DNA of 29,089 bases from Candidatus Aenigmatarchaeota archaeon (GTDB lineage: Archaea > Aenigmatarchaeota > Aenigmatarchaeia > QMZP01), in NCBI GenBank assembly GCA_016202725.1, contig JACQOD010000055.1, forward strand, positions 1 through 29,089. The letters run 5' to 3'. This document shows positions 1 to 7,522 of the stretch, one piece after another; position 1 is the stretch's first letter, and every line of letters starts with the position of its first letter. The notes below the pieces were generated by a model, which saw only the letters and a list, made by a program, of their open reading frames with translations, was not told where the DNA came from and did not search any database. Position numbers and translations under genes: made by a program.

Positions 1-17
1 CTCCTGTTGGGTGAGCA

Positions 18-136
18 TGGACCGGCCGGGATTTGAACCCGGAGCCTCCGCGAGCTTCGGCGCTTTTGGCCAATTCCAAGAGCGCGTGCGAACGCGGCAT
101 CATTCCGGCGCTGCGTTACCGTTAGACCACCGGCCC
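18..136 (-). tRNA. tRNA-Ala(CGC) with two putative introns
   Basis: Acceptor arms GGGCCGG and CCGGTCC pair with a G3:U70 wobble, the alanine identity element, and A73 is at 18. The T arm is CCGGG-TTCAAAT-CCCGG. The cloverleaf closes only if about 14 nt (116-103) is removed from the D loop and about 33 nt (86-54) from the anticodon loop. What remains is D stem GTC/GAT, anticodon stem CCGCG/CGCGG, loop TTCGCA plus one base, a 5-nt variable region and a total of 72 nt. The anticodon CGC is at 90-88. The 37/38 intron is the canonical archaeal site; the D-loop one is non-canonical. Exact splice points are inferred. Confidence 0.85.
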
Positions 137-176
137 AGTGTGTATGCTTGCGCACTGGGGTATTAATGTTGCATCT

Positions 177-184
177 CTTTTAAG
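177..184 (+). promoter_or_regulatory. TATA box of carS
   Basis: CTTTTAAG lies about 21 nt before the ATG at 205, the spacing seen at most starts here and suggestive of a leaderless or short-leader transcript. Confidence 0.5.
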
Positions 185-204
185 CTGGCGCGCCAACCTT
201 CCCT

Positions 205-762
205 ATGGTCTTTGACCTCTTCACGCTGGTGGAAGGGTTCTGGTTCTTCCTCCCCGCCTACGGCGCCAATGGATTGGCCCCGCTGGTGAAGTACCTGCCT
301 GCGCGCCATCGCATGGACGGGGGACGGCAGTGGCGGGGCAAGCCCCTGCTGGGGGAGGGGAAGAGCTGGGAGGGCTTCGCCCTCGGCACGCTGGTGGCTA
401 TCCTGGTCTCGCTCATCCAGCTGGCGGCCTTCCCCTCCCTTCCCTGGAGCCTGTCGGAGCAGCAGGGGGTGACCCTCCACATCGCCCCGATGGGCCCCCT
501 ATTGGGCCTGCTGCTCGGCCTGGGCGCCATGGGGGCTGATGCCTTGAAGAGCATCGTGAAACGGCAGCTGCGCCTGGCGAGGGGATCGCCCCTCCCGCTG
601 GTGGACCAGGACGACTTCATCCTGGGGTCGTTCCTGCTGGCTGGCTTGCTGGTGCCCGCGGCACTGTCCTGGCTGGTCCTGTTCCTGGTGATCACCCCGG
701 CGGTCCACTTCGCCACCTGCTTCCTCGGCTTCCGCCTCGGGATCAAGAAAGAGCCGTGGTGA
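205..762 (+). CDS. carS: CDP-archaeol synthase (CarS)
   Basis: Integral membrane cytidylyltransferase that activates 2,3-di-O-geranylgeranylglyceryl phosphate with CTP, giving the CDP-archaeol precursor of archaeal polar lipids. The 185-aa protein matches the CarS/DUF46 family in length and layout: an N-terminal hydrophobic segment, the cytosolic motif GKPLLGEGKSWEGF near residues 45-58, two or three central membrane helices, the conserved stretch DALKSIVKRQL then PLVDQDDF near 113-138, and two C-terminal helices. The ATG at 205 is supported by the TATA box about 21 nt upstream. The gene converges on tmk, with about 50 nt between the stops. Family assignment is confident; substrate is from family knowledge. 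Confidence 0.93.
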   Translation: MVFDLFTLVEGFWFFLPAYGANGLAPLVKYLPARHRMDGGRQWRGKPLLGEGKSWEGFALGTLVAILVSLIQLAAFPSLPWSLSEQQGVTLHIAPMGPLLGLLLGLGAMGADALKSIVKRQLRLARGSPLPLVDQDDFILGSFLLAGLLVPAALSWLVLFLVITPAVHFATCFLGFRLGIKKEPW

Positions 763-814
763 GCGGTCGCCGTTTCCTGCGACCGGGAAGCGCTTTGTCA
801 GGCACGTCCCGCCT

Positions 815-1600
815 TCACGTCGCTGGTCCCTCTAGCACGGCCTTCTGCTGCTCGCCCCGCTTCCGGCGGAGCAGCCTCCTCCCCGGGAGGCGGACCTTTC
901 GGCGGCGCTGCCGGGGGGCCTGCGGCTCGGGGAGGGCGGGGCGGACCTTGTCCCAGACCAGCTCTGCAATCGTTTGGGGAGGGAGCATGCGCCCGCTCCA
1001 GACGCACTCCACCATCTGCCATCCCTCGGACCTGGCGAGGTCCATGTAGGCATGCTCCGCTGCACGGAGGTGGGCGGTGTCCTGCTCGTGGATGTCCCTC
1101 TTCTTCCCGCGCAGGTGCTTGCGGGGCGGCTTTTTCCCCACCAGCAGCCGCCCGATCTCGGGAGGCACCTTCAGGAGAATCGTCACGTCCGGCTTGGGGA
1201 TGCCCAGCTTGCCGTACTCCAGGTCCTTGATCCACTGGACCACCCTGCCCCTCTCCTTGAGGTCGGGGATCTTCGCCCCCTGGTGGGCGAGGCTGGCGGA
1301 CACGTACCTATTCGAGACTACAATGTCCCCCGCCCCCAGCCACTTCCTGAGCTGGTCGCGGGAGGCCAGGCGGTCCATCGCGAAGCACACTGCAGCAGCA
1401 TAGGGCCCCACCTGCTGGGCCGTTCCCCATTCCCCCCGGAGGTATTTCTCGACGAAGGCCGCGGACCACCGCCCGTACTGGGGAAAATCCGCCTGCCGGA
1501 CGCGGTAGCCGTGCTGGCGCAGCCGCTGCGCCAGGAGGTGGGCCTGGGTGGCCTTCCCCGAACCGTCAATGCCTTCCAGCACGATCAGCTTGCCGCGCAT
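815..1600 (-). CDS. tmk: Thymidylate kinase (dTMP kinase)
   Basis: Phosphorylates dTMP to dTDP. It begins with MRGKLIVLEGIDGSGKATQ, a P-loop in which the usual Ser/Thr after the Lys is Ala-Thr. DFPQYG (about residues 38-43) is the DxY/F substrate motif, SNRYVSAS (about 95-102) carries the conserved Arg, and an Arg/Lys-rich LID (KPPRKHLRGKKRDIHEQD) follows. At 261 aa it exceeds the usual 200-230; the excess is a basic C-terminal tail of about 30 residues. The start overlaps the 3' end of the upstream triple-kinase ORF by 35 nt and has a GGAGGAG ribosome binding site, so the two are probably co-transcribed. Confidence 0.9.
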   Translation of the reverse strand: MRGKLIVLEGIDGSGKATQAHLLAQRLRQHGYRVRQADFPQYGRWSAAFVEKYLRGEWGTAQQVGPYAAAVCFAMDRLASRDQLRKWLGAGDIVVSNRYVSASLAHQGAKIPDLKERGRVVQWIKDLEYGKLGIPKPDVTILLKVPPEIGRLLVGKKPPRKHLRGKKRDIHEQDTAHLRAAEHAYMDLARSEGWQMVECVWSGRMLPPQTIAELVWDKVRPALPEPQAPRQRRRKVRLPGRRLLRRKRGEQQKAVLEGPAT

Positions 1601-3569
1601 AGATCTCCTCCCGGCGGAACCAGAGCGCGATCTCCTTCTCTGCTTCCAGCAGGTTGCCGGAGGCGTGCACGAGGTTCCTGACCGGCCGCTGCTCGCGGTT
1701 GGCCTGGAGGATGGTGTCCTGGCCGAGATCCCCCCGGAGGGTGCCCTTCTTCGCCTGGGCGGGGTCGGTATACCCGGTGATGTCCCTGACCTTCTGGATG
1801 CCGCCAGGGCCTTCCAGCACCATGGCCGCCACCGGCCCGGAAGTCATATAGTCGCGCATGCCCCGCACGATCATCAGGCCCTGCTGGCGGTAGTCCCTGA
1901 CCTTGTCGCCGGCAGCTTCGCTCTTCTTCCCCAGCGAGACCAGGTACCCATCCTCTTCGGGATAGTGCTGGGCGATGAGCCTCTTGTCCGGGATGAACAG
2001 CCTGAGCGCCAGCAGCCTGAGACCTCCCCCCTCATACCGGCGGATGATCTCTCCCGTCAGCCCGCGTTGCACGCCGTCAGGCTTCACCACGACCAGGGTC
2101 CGCTCCAGGCCTCCCAGGGAGCCTTCAGGGGCCGCATACCTGCCGGTCCGCCGGCTGCCCTGGATGAGGGCGAGGATGGCGGGAACCATCTCCTCCGGGC
2201 TGCCCGTGACGTCGAAGTCCTTCAGCTTCCCCTGCTGGCGGTAGTGCTGGATGAGCGGGGCGGTCTCCTGGTGGTAGATCTCCAGGCGCTTGCGCACGAT
2301 TGCCTCCTGGTCGTCCGGGCGCTGGACGAGCTTGCCGCCGCAGTCACATTTCCCGGGGGTTTTGGGGAGCAGGGGAGGCATCCGGATGCCCTGCTCCCGG
2401 ATGTCCGCAAGGTTGTAGGTCCTCCCGCAGCTGCCGCAGACGCGCCGGGCGGTGATCTTCTGCACGAGCACGCTCTCCTTGAGCTGGATGTTCACGGCCA
2501 GGTCCAGGGACCCGAGCTTCTCCAGCAGGCGGGCCTGTTCCAGGTTCCGGGGGAAGCCGTCCAGCAGGAAGCCCTGCTTGGCATCGGGCTTCTGCAGCCG
2601 CTGCCTGAGCATCCGGAAGATGGTTTCGTCGTGCACGAGCTTGCCCGCCTCCATGTAGGCCTTGACCTCCCTGCCGATGGCGCCGCCCGCCTGCACTTCC
2701 GCTCTAACCAGGTCCCCGGTCGAGATGTGGGGGATGCCCAGTTGGGGAGCAATCCGCGAGGCGTACGTCCCCTTCCCCACGCCGGGCGCGCCGAGAAACA
2801 TGAGCCGCATATGGCTCCCTTCTTGGCTGCTGCGCTTAAATGTTGCAGGGGGTCGGCTGGCAGAATCCGGCATCTCCTGCCGGGAGAATGCGCGGCTCGA
2901 CTCATCCTGCGCGAATGCTACCCCTTCCCGCGGCAGCGGCGGCGCATCCGCCCTGCGCGGGAGGACGACCTCCTTCTTCAGGGCGCGTCCGCGGTCCCTT
3001 CCCCGGCTTTCCTCCCGGCCCCCGCCGCCCCTCGGGACAGCTCCCCATGCCCGCATGAGCGCGTCCAGCTGCCGCTGCAGCTGCGGGAGGGAGCCGTCGT
3101 TCCGCAGGAAGGCGTTCCCCATGGCGAAGGTTTTCGGGAACTGGAACTGCTGCTCCTCCCGGCGGTCCTGCTCCCGGAAGGCTTCCCAGCTGGCAGGCCG
3201 GTCGCGCGGGCGCTGGCGGAGCCGTTCATACCTGACCCGCTCGCTGGCCTCCACGACCAGCAGCCTGGCCTGGGGGAACGCTTTCCTGGTCAGCTGCCAC
3301 TCCTCCGGCCGCCGGAGGGAGCCTATCAGGACCCGGTCAGGCCTGCGGGCCCTGATTTCCTGCAGGATCCGCTCCGCGGTGAAGGTGGGGCCGCGTTCCT
3401 GCCGGAGGGCGCGTTTCTCCTCCCGGATTTCTGGCCTGCCCAGCTCCCGCAGGATCTGCCCCAGGATCTGGGAATGGTCCAGCAGGGTGAAACCATACCG
3501 CGCGCAAAGGTAGCGGGCGACCACGTCCTTGCCCGACCCGATCTCGCCGGTCACGCCCACGATCAGCAT
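1566..3569 (-). CDS. UPF0200 kinase - adenylate kinase - nucleoside diphosphate kinase in one ORF
   Basis: A single 667-codon frame with three kinase modules. Residues 1-190 form a UPF0200/AAA_18 nucleotide-kinase domain (P-loop GEIGSGKD, GSLRRPEEW, ExDRREE, then NDGSLPQL). Residues 190-253 are a low-complexity basic linker. Residues 254-471 are a long-form adenylate kinase: P-loop GAPGVGKGT, STGDLVR, DGFPRN, and a zinc LID with CGSCG and CDCGG. Residues 488-667 are an NDK with the KPDG motif and catalytic His about 635 in NLVHASGN. ADK and NDK are separated by only 16 residues with no Met and no stop, so that fusion looks real. The first junction is less certain: an ATG at 2810 has its own TATA-like box, so ADK-NDK may also be made alone. 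It lies between rfcS and tmk. Confidence 0.8.
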   Translation of the reverse strand: MLIVGVTGEIGSGKDVVARYLCARYGFTLLDHSQILGQILRELGRPEIREEKRALRQERGPTFTAERILQEIRARRPDRVLIGSLRRPEEWQLTRKAFPQARLLVVEASERVRYERLRQRPRDRPASWEAFREQDRREEQQFQFPKTFAMGNAFLRNDGSLPQLQRQLDALMRAWGAVPRGGGGREESRGRDRGRALKKEVVLPRRADAPPLPREGVAFAQDESSRAFSRQEMPDSASRPPATFKRSSQEGSHMRLMFLGAPGVGKGTYASRIAPQLGIPHISTGDLVRAEVQAGGAIGREVKAYMEAGKLVHDETIFRMLRQRLQKPDAKQGFLLDGFPRNLEQARLLEKLGSLDLAVNIQLKESVLVQKITARRVCGSCGRTYNLADIREQGIRMPPLLPKTPGKCDCGGKLVQRPDDQEAIVRKRLEIYHQETAPLIQHYRQQGKLKDFDVTGSPEEMVPAILALIQGSRRTGRYAAPEGSLGGLERTLVVVKPDGVQRGLTGEIIRRYEGGGLRLLALRLFIPDKRLIAQHYPEEDGYLVSLGKKSEAAGDKVRDYRQQGLMIVRGMRDYMTSGPVAAMVLEGPGGIQKVRDITGYTDPAQAKKGTLRGDLGQDTILQANREQRPVRNLVHASGNLLEAEKEIALWFRREEIYARQADRAGRH
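2833..2840 (-). promoter_or_regulatory. Putative internal TATA box before the ADK module
   Basis: On the minus strand ACATTTAAGC ends about 24 nt before the in-frame ATG at 2810 and is followed by CCAAGAAGGG, the same arrangement as other promoters in this window. It would allow the ADK-NDK part to be expressed without the N-terminal kinase. Coordinates are approximate. Confidence 0.4.
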
Positions 3570-3669
3570 GCTCCTCTTTGGGGGCAGGGAAAGAAATACC
3601 TGGTCGCGGAAGGAATGCGCAGGGCAGGATGCTGATGTCGGCCCTTCCCACCCGGTTCCTGGCTCTACC

Positions 3670-4614
3670 TCACCGCTGCGGCAGGAACTTCGTGAGCAGG
3701 GCTTCCAGCTGGATCTCTTCCGAGCCGCCCTGGTTCAGCCTGAACTCGGTCTCCCCGACCTTGTCCACCAGCTCAAGCTTGCGCCCCTCCGGGAGATCCA
3801 GGTCAAAGACCTCCTTGTGGATGGCCTGGATGAGGTCGTCCCCGGCCAGGCCCTGCTCCACCAGGAGGGAGCGGAGTTTCTTGCGCGCGTCCTGGAACTT
3901 CCCCGCCAGGGCCAGGTGGAGCATCTCCCGGACGTCTTTGGGCTGGGCCCGCGAGGCCACCTCGTAGACCTGGGCACGGCCCACGGTCCCGCTGGCGGAT
4001 GCGGCCTGCAGGAGGTTGGTGGCCTTCCGGAGGTCCCCTTCGGAGATCTCGAAGATGGCGTCGATCCCCTCCTGCGGGAGCGTGACTCCTTCCTTTTCAG
4101 CCACGCGGCGGAGGAAGCGCCCCACATCCTCCGCGGACAGGCGCTTGAACCGGAAGACCGCGCACCGGGACTGGATGGGCTCGATGAGCCTGGAGGAGTA
4201 GTTGCAGGACAGGATGAAGCGGGTCACCTTGGAGAACTTCTCCATGGTCCTCCTCAGGGCCTGCTGCGCCTCCGGAGTGAGGGCGTCGGATTCGTCCAGA
4301 AAGATGATCTTGGCATCGCTTCCGAGGGTCTTCATGCGCGCGAACTCCTTGATGGTCTCGCGCACCACCTGGATCCCACGTTCATCACTGGCGTTAAGTT
4401 CTAGGAAGTTCTCCCGCCACCTCTCCCCGAACAGCTCCTTCGCCAGGGCGATGGAGACCGTGGTCTTGCCCGTTCCCGCGGGACCGGCGAAGAGCATGTG
4501 GGGGATGCTCCCCTCCTTCACCCACGCCTTCAGCCTGCCGACCACGTGGGTCTGGTTGATGACCTGGTCCAGGCGCTCTGGCCGGTATTTCTCGGTCCAG
4601 ATCTCGAGGGGCAT
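3670..4614 (-). CDS. rfcS: Replication factor C small subunit (clamp loader)
   Basis: AAA+ ATPase of the archaeal clamp loader, which opens PCNA and places it on primed DNA. The 314-aa protein has all RFC boxes: WTEKYRPERL at the N terminus, Walker A GPAGTGKTT near residue 45, LNASDERG near 75, Walker B FLDESD near 106 (DESD rather than the common DEAD), sensor 1 CNYSSRLI, the SRC arginine-finger motif near 150, sensor 2 GDLRKATN near 194, and the C-terminal collar domain. No intein is visible. It has its own TATA box 23 nt upstream and is the first gene of the minus-strand run rfcS - triple kinase - tmk. The large subunit is not in the window. Confidence 0.95.
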   Translation of the reverse strand: MPLEIWTEKYRPERLDQVINQTHVVGRLKAWVKEGSIPHMLFAGPAGTGKTTVSIALAKELFGERWRENFLELNASDERGIQVVRETIKEFARMKTLGSDAKIIFLDESDALTPEAQQALRRTMEKFSKVTRFILSCNYSSRLIEPIQSRCAVFRFKRLSAEDVGRFLRRVAEKEGVTLPQEGIDAIFEISEGDLRKATNLLQAASASGTVGRAQVYEVASRAQPKDVREMLHLALAGKFQDARKKLRSLLVEQGLAGDDLIQAIHKEVFDLDLPEGRKLELVDKVGETEFRLNQGGSEEIQLEALLTKFLPQR

Positions 4615-4635
4615 ATCCCCCTCTGGTCGGCCAGC

Positions 4636-4643
4636 AATTTAAA
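4636..4643 (-). promoter_or_regulatory. TATA box of rfcS
   Basis: Minus-strand TTTAAATT lies about 22 nt upstream of the rfcS ATG at 4614. Confidence 0.55.
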
Positions 4644-4732
4644 GGGTGGTCATGCGGGGCGTCCATGTCGTGGTGATGACCGCCGCGACAGAAGCTGCCA
4701 CGGGGGGATTCTGCAAGGGGCCCACCAAGGTA

Positions 4733-4740
4733 CATATACT
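4733..4740 (+). promoter_or_regulatory. TATA box of the Fap7-type kinase
   Basis: CATATACT lies about 20 nt before the ATG at 4760. This spacing decides the start against longer in-frame options upstream. Confidence 0.5.
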
Positions 4741-4759
4741 CCGCCTCCAAGACTCTGGC

Positions 4760-5224
4760 ATGAGGATCGCGATCACCGGGACACCCGGAACGGGCAAGAC
4801 TGCGGTTGCCAGGCTCCTGGCCCGCAGGCTGGGTTACCGCTACGTGGACCTGAAGCTGCTGGCTGAGAAGAAGGGGGCAGTCTGCGGGTACGACCGCTCG
4901 CGCAGGAGCAAGATCGTGGACGTCGCCCTGCTGGAGAAGGTCCTTCCTCCCGGGGATCTGGTCCTGGACGGGCACTTCTCGCATGAGCTGGAGGCGGATG
5001 GGGTGGTGGTCCTGCGGACCGCGGTGGAGGAACTCGCCAGGCGCCTGCGCGCGCGCGGCTGGCCTGCCCGGAAGGTCAGGGAGAACCTCCAAGCCGAGAT
5101 CTTCAACGTCTGCGGGGAGGAGGCTGCCGCCCTGCACCGGCAGGTGCTGGAGCTGGACACCACCCGCCTGAAGTCAGCCGCGACGGCTGCAGCTGCGGCG
5201 AAATGGATTGCCACTCTCAAGTAG
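4760..5224 (+). CDS. Fap7/AK6-type adenylate kinase-ATPase
   Basis: Small P-loop kinase of the AK6/Fap7 family; relatives have adenylate kinase/ATPase activity and assist 40S/30S maturation through uS11. The 154-aa product starts MRIAITGTPGTGKTAVA (Walker A), followed by GYRYVDL, a VLDGHFSH strand-loop typical of the family, ARGWPARKVRENLQAE and the family's hallmark E-IFNVC-EEA helix. Starting at 4760 puts the P-loop at the N terminus, as in the family, and matches the TATA box; a longer frame to 4646 would add a non-conserved leader. It is divergent from rfcS. The ribosome-assembly role is inferred from the family. Confidence 0.88.
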   Translation: MRIAITGTPGTGKTAVARLLARRLGYRYVDLKLLAEKKGAVCGYDRSRRSKIVDVALLEKVLPPGDLVLDGHFSHELEADGVVVLRTAVEELARRLRARGWPARKVRENLQAEIFNVCGEEAAALHRQVLELDTTRLKSAATAAAAAKWIATLK

Positions 5225-5234
5225 GGAAAAAAGC

Positions 5235-5242
5235 TTTTTAAA
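5235..5242 (+). promoter_or_regulatory. TATA box of the M48 protease gene
   Basis: TTTTTAAA lies about 21 nt before the ATG at 5263, favouring that start over a TTG two codons earlier. Confidence 0.55.
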
Positions 5243-5262
5243 CCCGCTGGCCAAGTTTGGGC

Positions 5263-6069
5263 ATGAGTACGGTGGTCTTCGTGGGGACCCTGGCGGGTTT
5301 GCTGCTCAGCCTGGGCTGGCTCCTGGGGGGCCTGGACGGCCTGGCCGGCGGCGCTGTCCTGAGCATCCTCCTGCTGGGCTCCGGGAGGGCCTACGGCCAG
5401 CAGGCCCTGCTCAAGCTCACGCACGCGCGCCCCCTCCAGGACCCGCGGGTCGAGAGGATGCTGGTGAAGATCGCCTACGAGGCGAAGATCCTCGTCCCCC
5501 GCCTTTACCTGGCGCCCATGGCGATCCAGAACGCCTTCTCCACGGGCAGTTCCGAGGGGAATGCGGGGATCATCGTGTCCGAGGGCCTGCTCGCGCTCCC
5601 GGATGACGAACTCGCCGCCGTGCTGGCCCACGAGGTCGCCCACATCAAGCACGGGGACATGGCCGTCTACACCCTGGCGGCCTTCCTGATGGCGCCCCTG
5701 TCCCGCGCGGCAGCGTGGGGGCACCTGCAGCTCAACGAGGACCGCCGCCGCAACTTCCTGGGCATCCTGGTGATGGCGCCCGCTGCGGCGGTGGCATCGT
5801 TCTTCGTCCGCATGGCGACCGAGCGCGAGCGGGAGTACCGGGCCGACTGGACCGGCGCCCTCCTCCTGCGGAAGCCCGAGGCCATGGCGTCGGCGGTCCG
5901 CATGCTCACCGCCTCCGCGCGCCAGCGTCCTGTCCGCGGCGTTCCTTCGACCTCGCACCTCTGGTTCGTCAACCCCTTCCCCACCAGCTGGCTGCACAGC
6001 CTGTTCACCGCCCATCCGGAGGCGGAGCGGCGCATCGAGCGCCTGGAAGTCCTCGCGCCGCTGGGGTAG
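5263..6069 (+). CDS. M48-family membrane zinc metalloprotease (HtpX-like)
   Basis: Membrane protease of the HtpX/Ste24 group, likely involved in quality control of membrane proteins. The protein is about 268 aa. Two N-terminal hydrophobic segments (residues about 1-45) precede a catalytic domain with HEVAHIKHGD near 123 (two His zinc ligands and the general-base Glu) and TEREREYRADW near 187, which supplies the third zinc ligand and the conserved Asp. Another hydrophobic region lies near 165-180. The C-terminal HPEAERRIERL is the conserved HPxxxxRI motif of the family. A 38-nt gap separates it from the upstream kinase, but it has its own TATA box. Substrate unknown. Confidence 0.9.
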   Translation: MSTVVFVGTLAGLLLSLGWLLGGLDGLAGGAVLSILLLGSGRAYGQQALLKLTHARPLQDPRVERMLVKIAYEAKILVPRLYLAPMAIQNAFSTGSSEGNAGIIVSEGLLALPDDELAAVLAHEVAHIKHGDMAVYTLAAFLMAPLSRAAAWGHLQLNEDRRRNFLGILVMAPAAAVASFFVRMATEREREYRADWTGALLLRKPEAMASAVRMLTASARQRPVRGVPSTSHLWFVNPFPTSWLHSLFTAHPEAERRIERLEVLAPLG

Positions 6070-6146
6070 GGAGAGTCAAGCCTTCCCGGTGGGCCGCACC
6101 TGTGCAGTCGGTGCGGGAACGGCACGCTCCAGGCCGCCTCCACGAC

Positions 6147-6154
6147 CTTATAAT
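6147..6154 (+). promoter_or_regulatory. TATA box of the squalene-synthase-like gene
   Basis: CTTATAAT lies about 23 nt before the ATG at 6177. Confidence 0.55.
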
Positions 6155-6176
6155 CTTGCGCGGACAAACTCTCCTG

Positions 6177-7148
6177 ATGATCGACAAGGCGCTGCACTAC
6201 TGCAGGTCAGCCCTCCAGAATGTCTCCCGCTCCTTCGCCCTGACCATTCCCCTGGTGGAGAAGAACATCCTGGTCCCCATCCTGGTGGGCTACCTGGAGG
6301 CCAGGATTATGGACTCCTTCGAGGACGAGGGCGTTGCCCCTGCAAAGGAGCGGGTCCGCCACATCCGGAAGGTCCTCCAGGTGATCCAGGACCCGGACAG
6401 CCGCCGCACGGCCCGGCGCGTGCAGGAGCTCGTCGCCGTGGCGTCCGACCTGGTCGCCAATCCCCACTACCTCGACCTGGCGAAGAACATGGGGACGGTC
6501 CTTGACCTCCACCGCACGATGGATCCGCGGGCCCAGCTGGCCCTCGCCCGGTGGCTGGGGACCATGGGCGAAGGGATGGAGAAGTACCTGGGGAAATCCA
6601 TCCAGACCTTCGCCGACCTGGACGACTACTGCTACTACGTGGGCGGCACGGTTGGCGCCCTGCTCACCGAATTGGTGGCCATGCAGAGCACCGCCCTGAC
6701 CCCCGGCCAGCACACGGTCCTCCAGCGGCACTGGAACGACTTCGGCCTCTTCCTCCAGAAGGTGAACATCATCCGGGACTTCCGGCACGACCTCCTCGCG
6801 GGCGAGAAGCTCTTCTGGCCGCGGGAGGTCTTCGCCGCGCAGGGCATCTCTCCCCAGGAGGCCCTCCTCCCGGTCCATCAGGACCGCGCCCTGGCAGCCC
6901 TGGACCAGATGGTCCAGAAGACCCAGCACCACGCCCCCGCGGTGCGGGAGTACATCCGGGCCATCCCTGCCGACTATCCGGGCTTCCGGAACTCCTCGAT
7001 CATCAACTTCCTCCTCGGCGAGGAAACCCTCGCCCGCGTCCGGGGGAATCCCGACGTCTTCTACGGGGAGCCGGTCAAGGTGGAGCGGGCCTGCGTGGAC
7101 CGTATCCTCGCCGACCCGTGGGCGCAGTTCTGCGCCAGCGGGAATTAG
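6177..7148 (+). CDS. Squalene/phytoene synthase family protein, squalene-synthase-like
   Basis: Head-to-head prenyl transferase that would join two isoprenyl diphosphates. The 323-aa protein has the first Asp-rich region as ARIMDSFEDEG (about residues 39-49), the LDDYCYYVGGTVG motif (about 146-158), which resembles squalene synthase more than phytoene synthase, and the second Asp motif in FLQKVNIIRDFRHD (about 191-204) followed by FWPREV, again squalene-synthase-like. No C-terminal membrane anchor is present. The start at 6177 follows a well-placed TATA box; the frame is open far upstream but there lies over the protease gene. Its stop codon coincides with the edge of a miniature element. Product (squalene or another C30/C40 polyprene) cannot be told from sequence. 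Confidence 0.85.
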   Translation: MIDKALHYCRSALQNVSRSFALTIPLVEKNILVPILVGYLEARIMDSFEDEGVAPAKERVRHIRKVLQVIQDPDSRRTARRVQELVAVASDLVANPHYLDLAKNMGTVLDLHRTMDPRAQLALARWLGTMGEGMEKYLGKSIQTFADLDDYCYYVGGTVGALLTELVAMQSTALTPGQHTVLQRHWNDFGLFLQKVNIIRDFRHDLLAGEKLFWPREVFAAQGISPQEALLPVHQDRALAALDQMVQKTQHHAPAVREYIRAIPADYPGFRNSSIINFLLGEETLARVRGNPDVFYGEPVKVERACVDRILADPWAQFCASGN

Positions 7149-7294
7149 GCGCGGCCGCAAAATAAACTGCCTATTTCCCCGAGCTGGCGGCGAAATCCCG
7201 TTGCTGATAAGCGAATGCCTGCGGATGCGCAATGGCATCATATCCTCGTCCGCGGTCTTGAAGACGGTTCACGTTATTCTGCGGCGACCCCTTA
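7145..7294 (-). mobile_element. Miniature element, family 1 (copy A)
   Basis: The element is 7148-7291 (144 bp), flanked by TTA on both sides (7145-7147 and 7292-7294). Ends are imperfect inverted repeats beginning GG and containing CCGCAGAATAAC (read on the minus strand) against CCGCAAAATAAAC. Its interior aligns with copies B and C, including the conserved block around GCGCATCCGCAGGCATTC. The TAG stop of the upstream gene (7146-7148) is built from the target TA plus the first G of the element. No transposase inside. Confidence 0.75.
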
Positions 7295-7522
7295 GTGACC
7301 CGGGTCCACACCTCCCGGGGGATGGCATGCCGTATCTCCGACACGCGGTTTGGGGGTTCTGTGCGCGCTCCCGTCCGTGCAGATGCCTGCAGGCGGCGGC
7401 GGGTCACCATTGGCGAGACCTGCCGGCAGGAGAAGTGCGGCCTCGTCCTCCAGGGCAGGGGGAGCGGAAAAGACGAACCACTAGGAAGGGGGTGCGCCAC
7501 ACGGCTCCTGCAGGCACAACAC
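7295..7522. other. Gene-free stretch, nothing recognised
   Basis: About 230 nt between miniature element copy A and the end of the CBS gene. No conserved ORF, tRNA or clear hairpin-plus-T-tract was found; frames that are open on both strands look like random GC-rich translation. Confidence 0.4.

Noticed and set aside
1548..3635. 695-codon plus-strand frame opposite the kinase ORF
   Set aside because: Shadow of the GC-rich coding strand; its translation is Leu/Pro/Asp-rich with no family resemblance, while the minus strand has three clear kinase domains.
5715..6176. Upstream extension of the squalene-synthase-like frame
   Set aside because: Overlaps the M48 protease in another frame and lacks conservation; TATA box supports the start at 6177.
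7295..7522. Possible SRP or RNase P RNA in the gene-free stretch
   Set aside because: No conserved SRP domain IV or RNase P core motif could be recognised.
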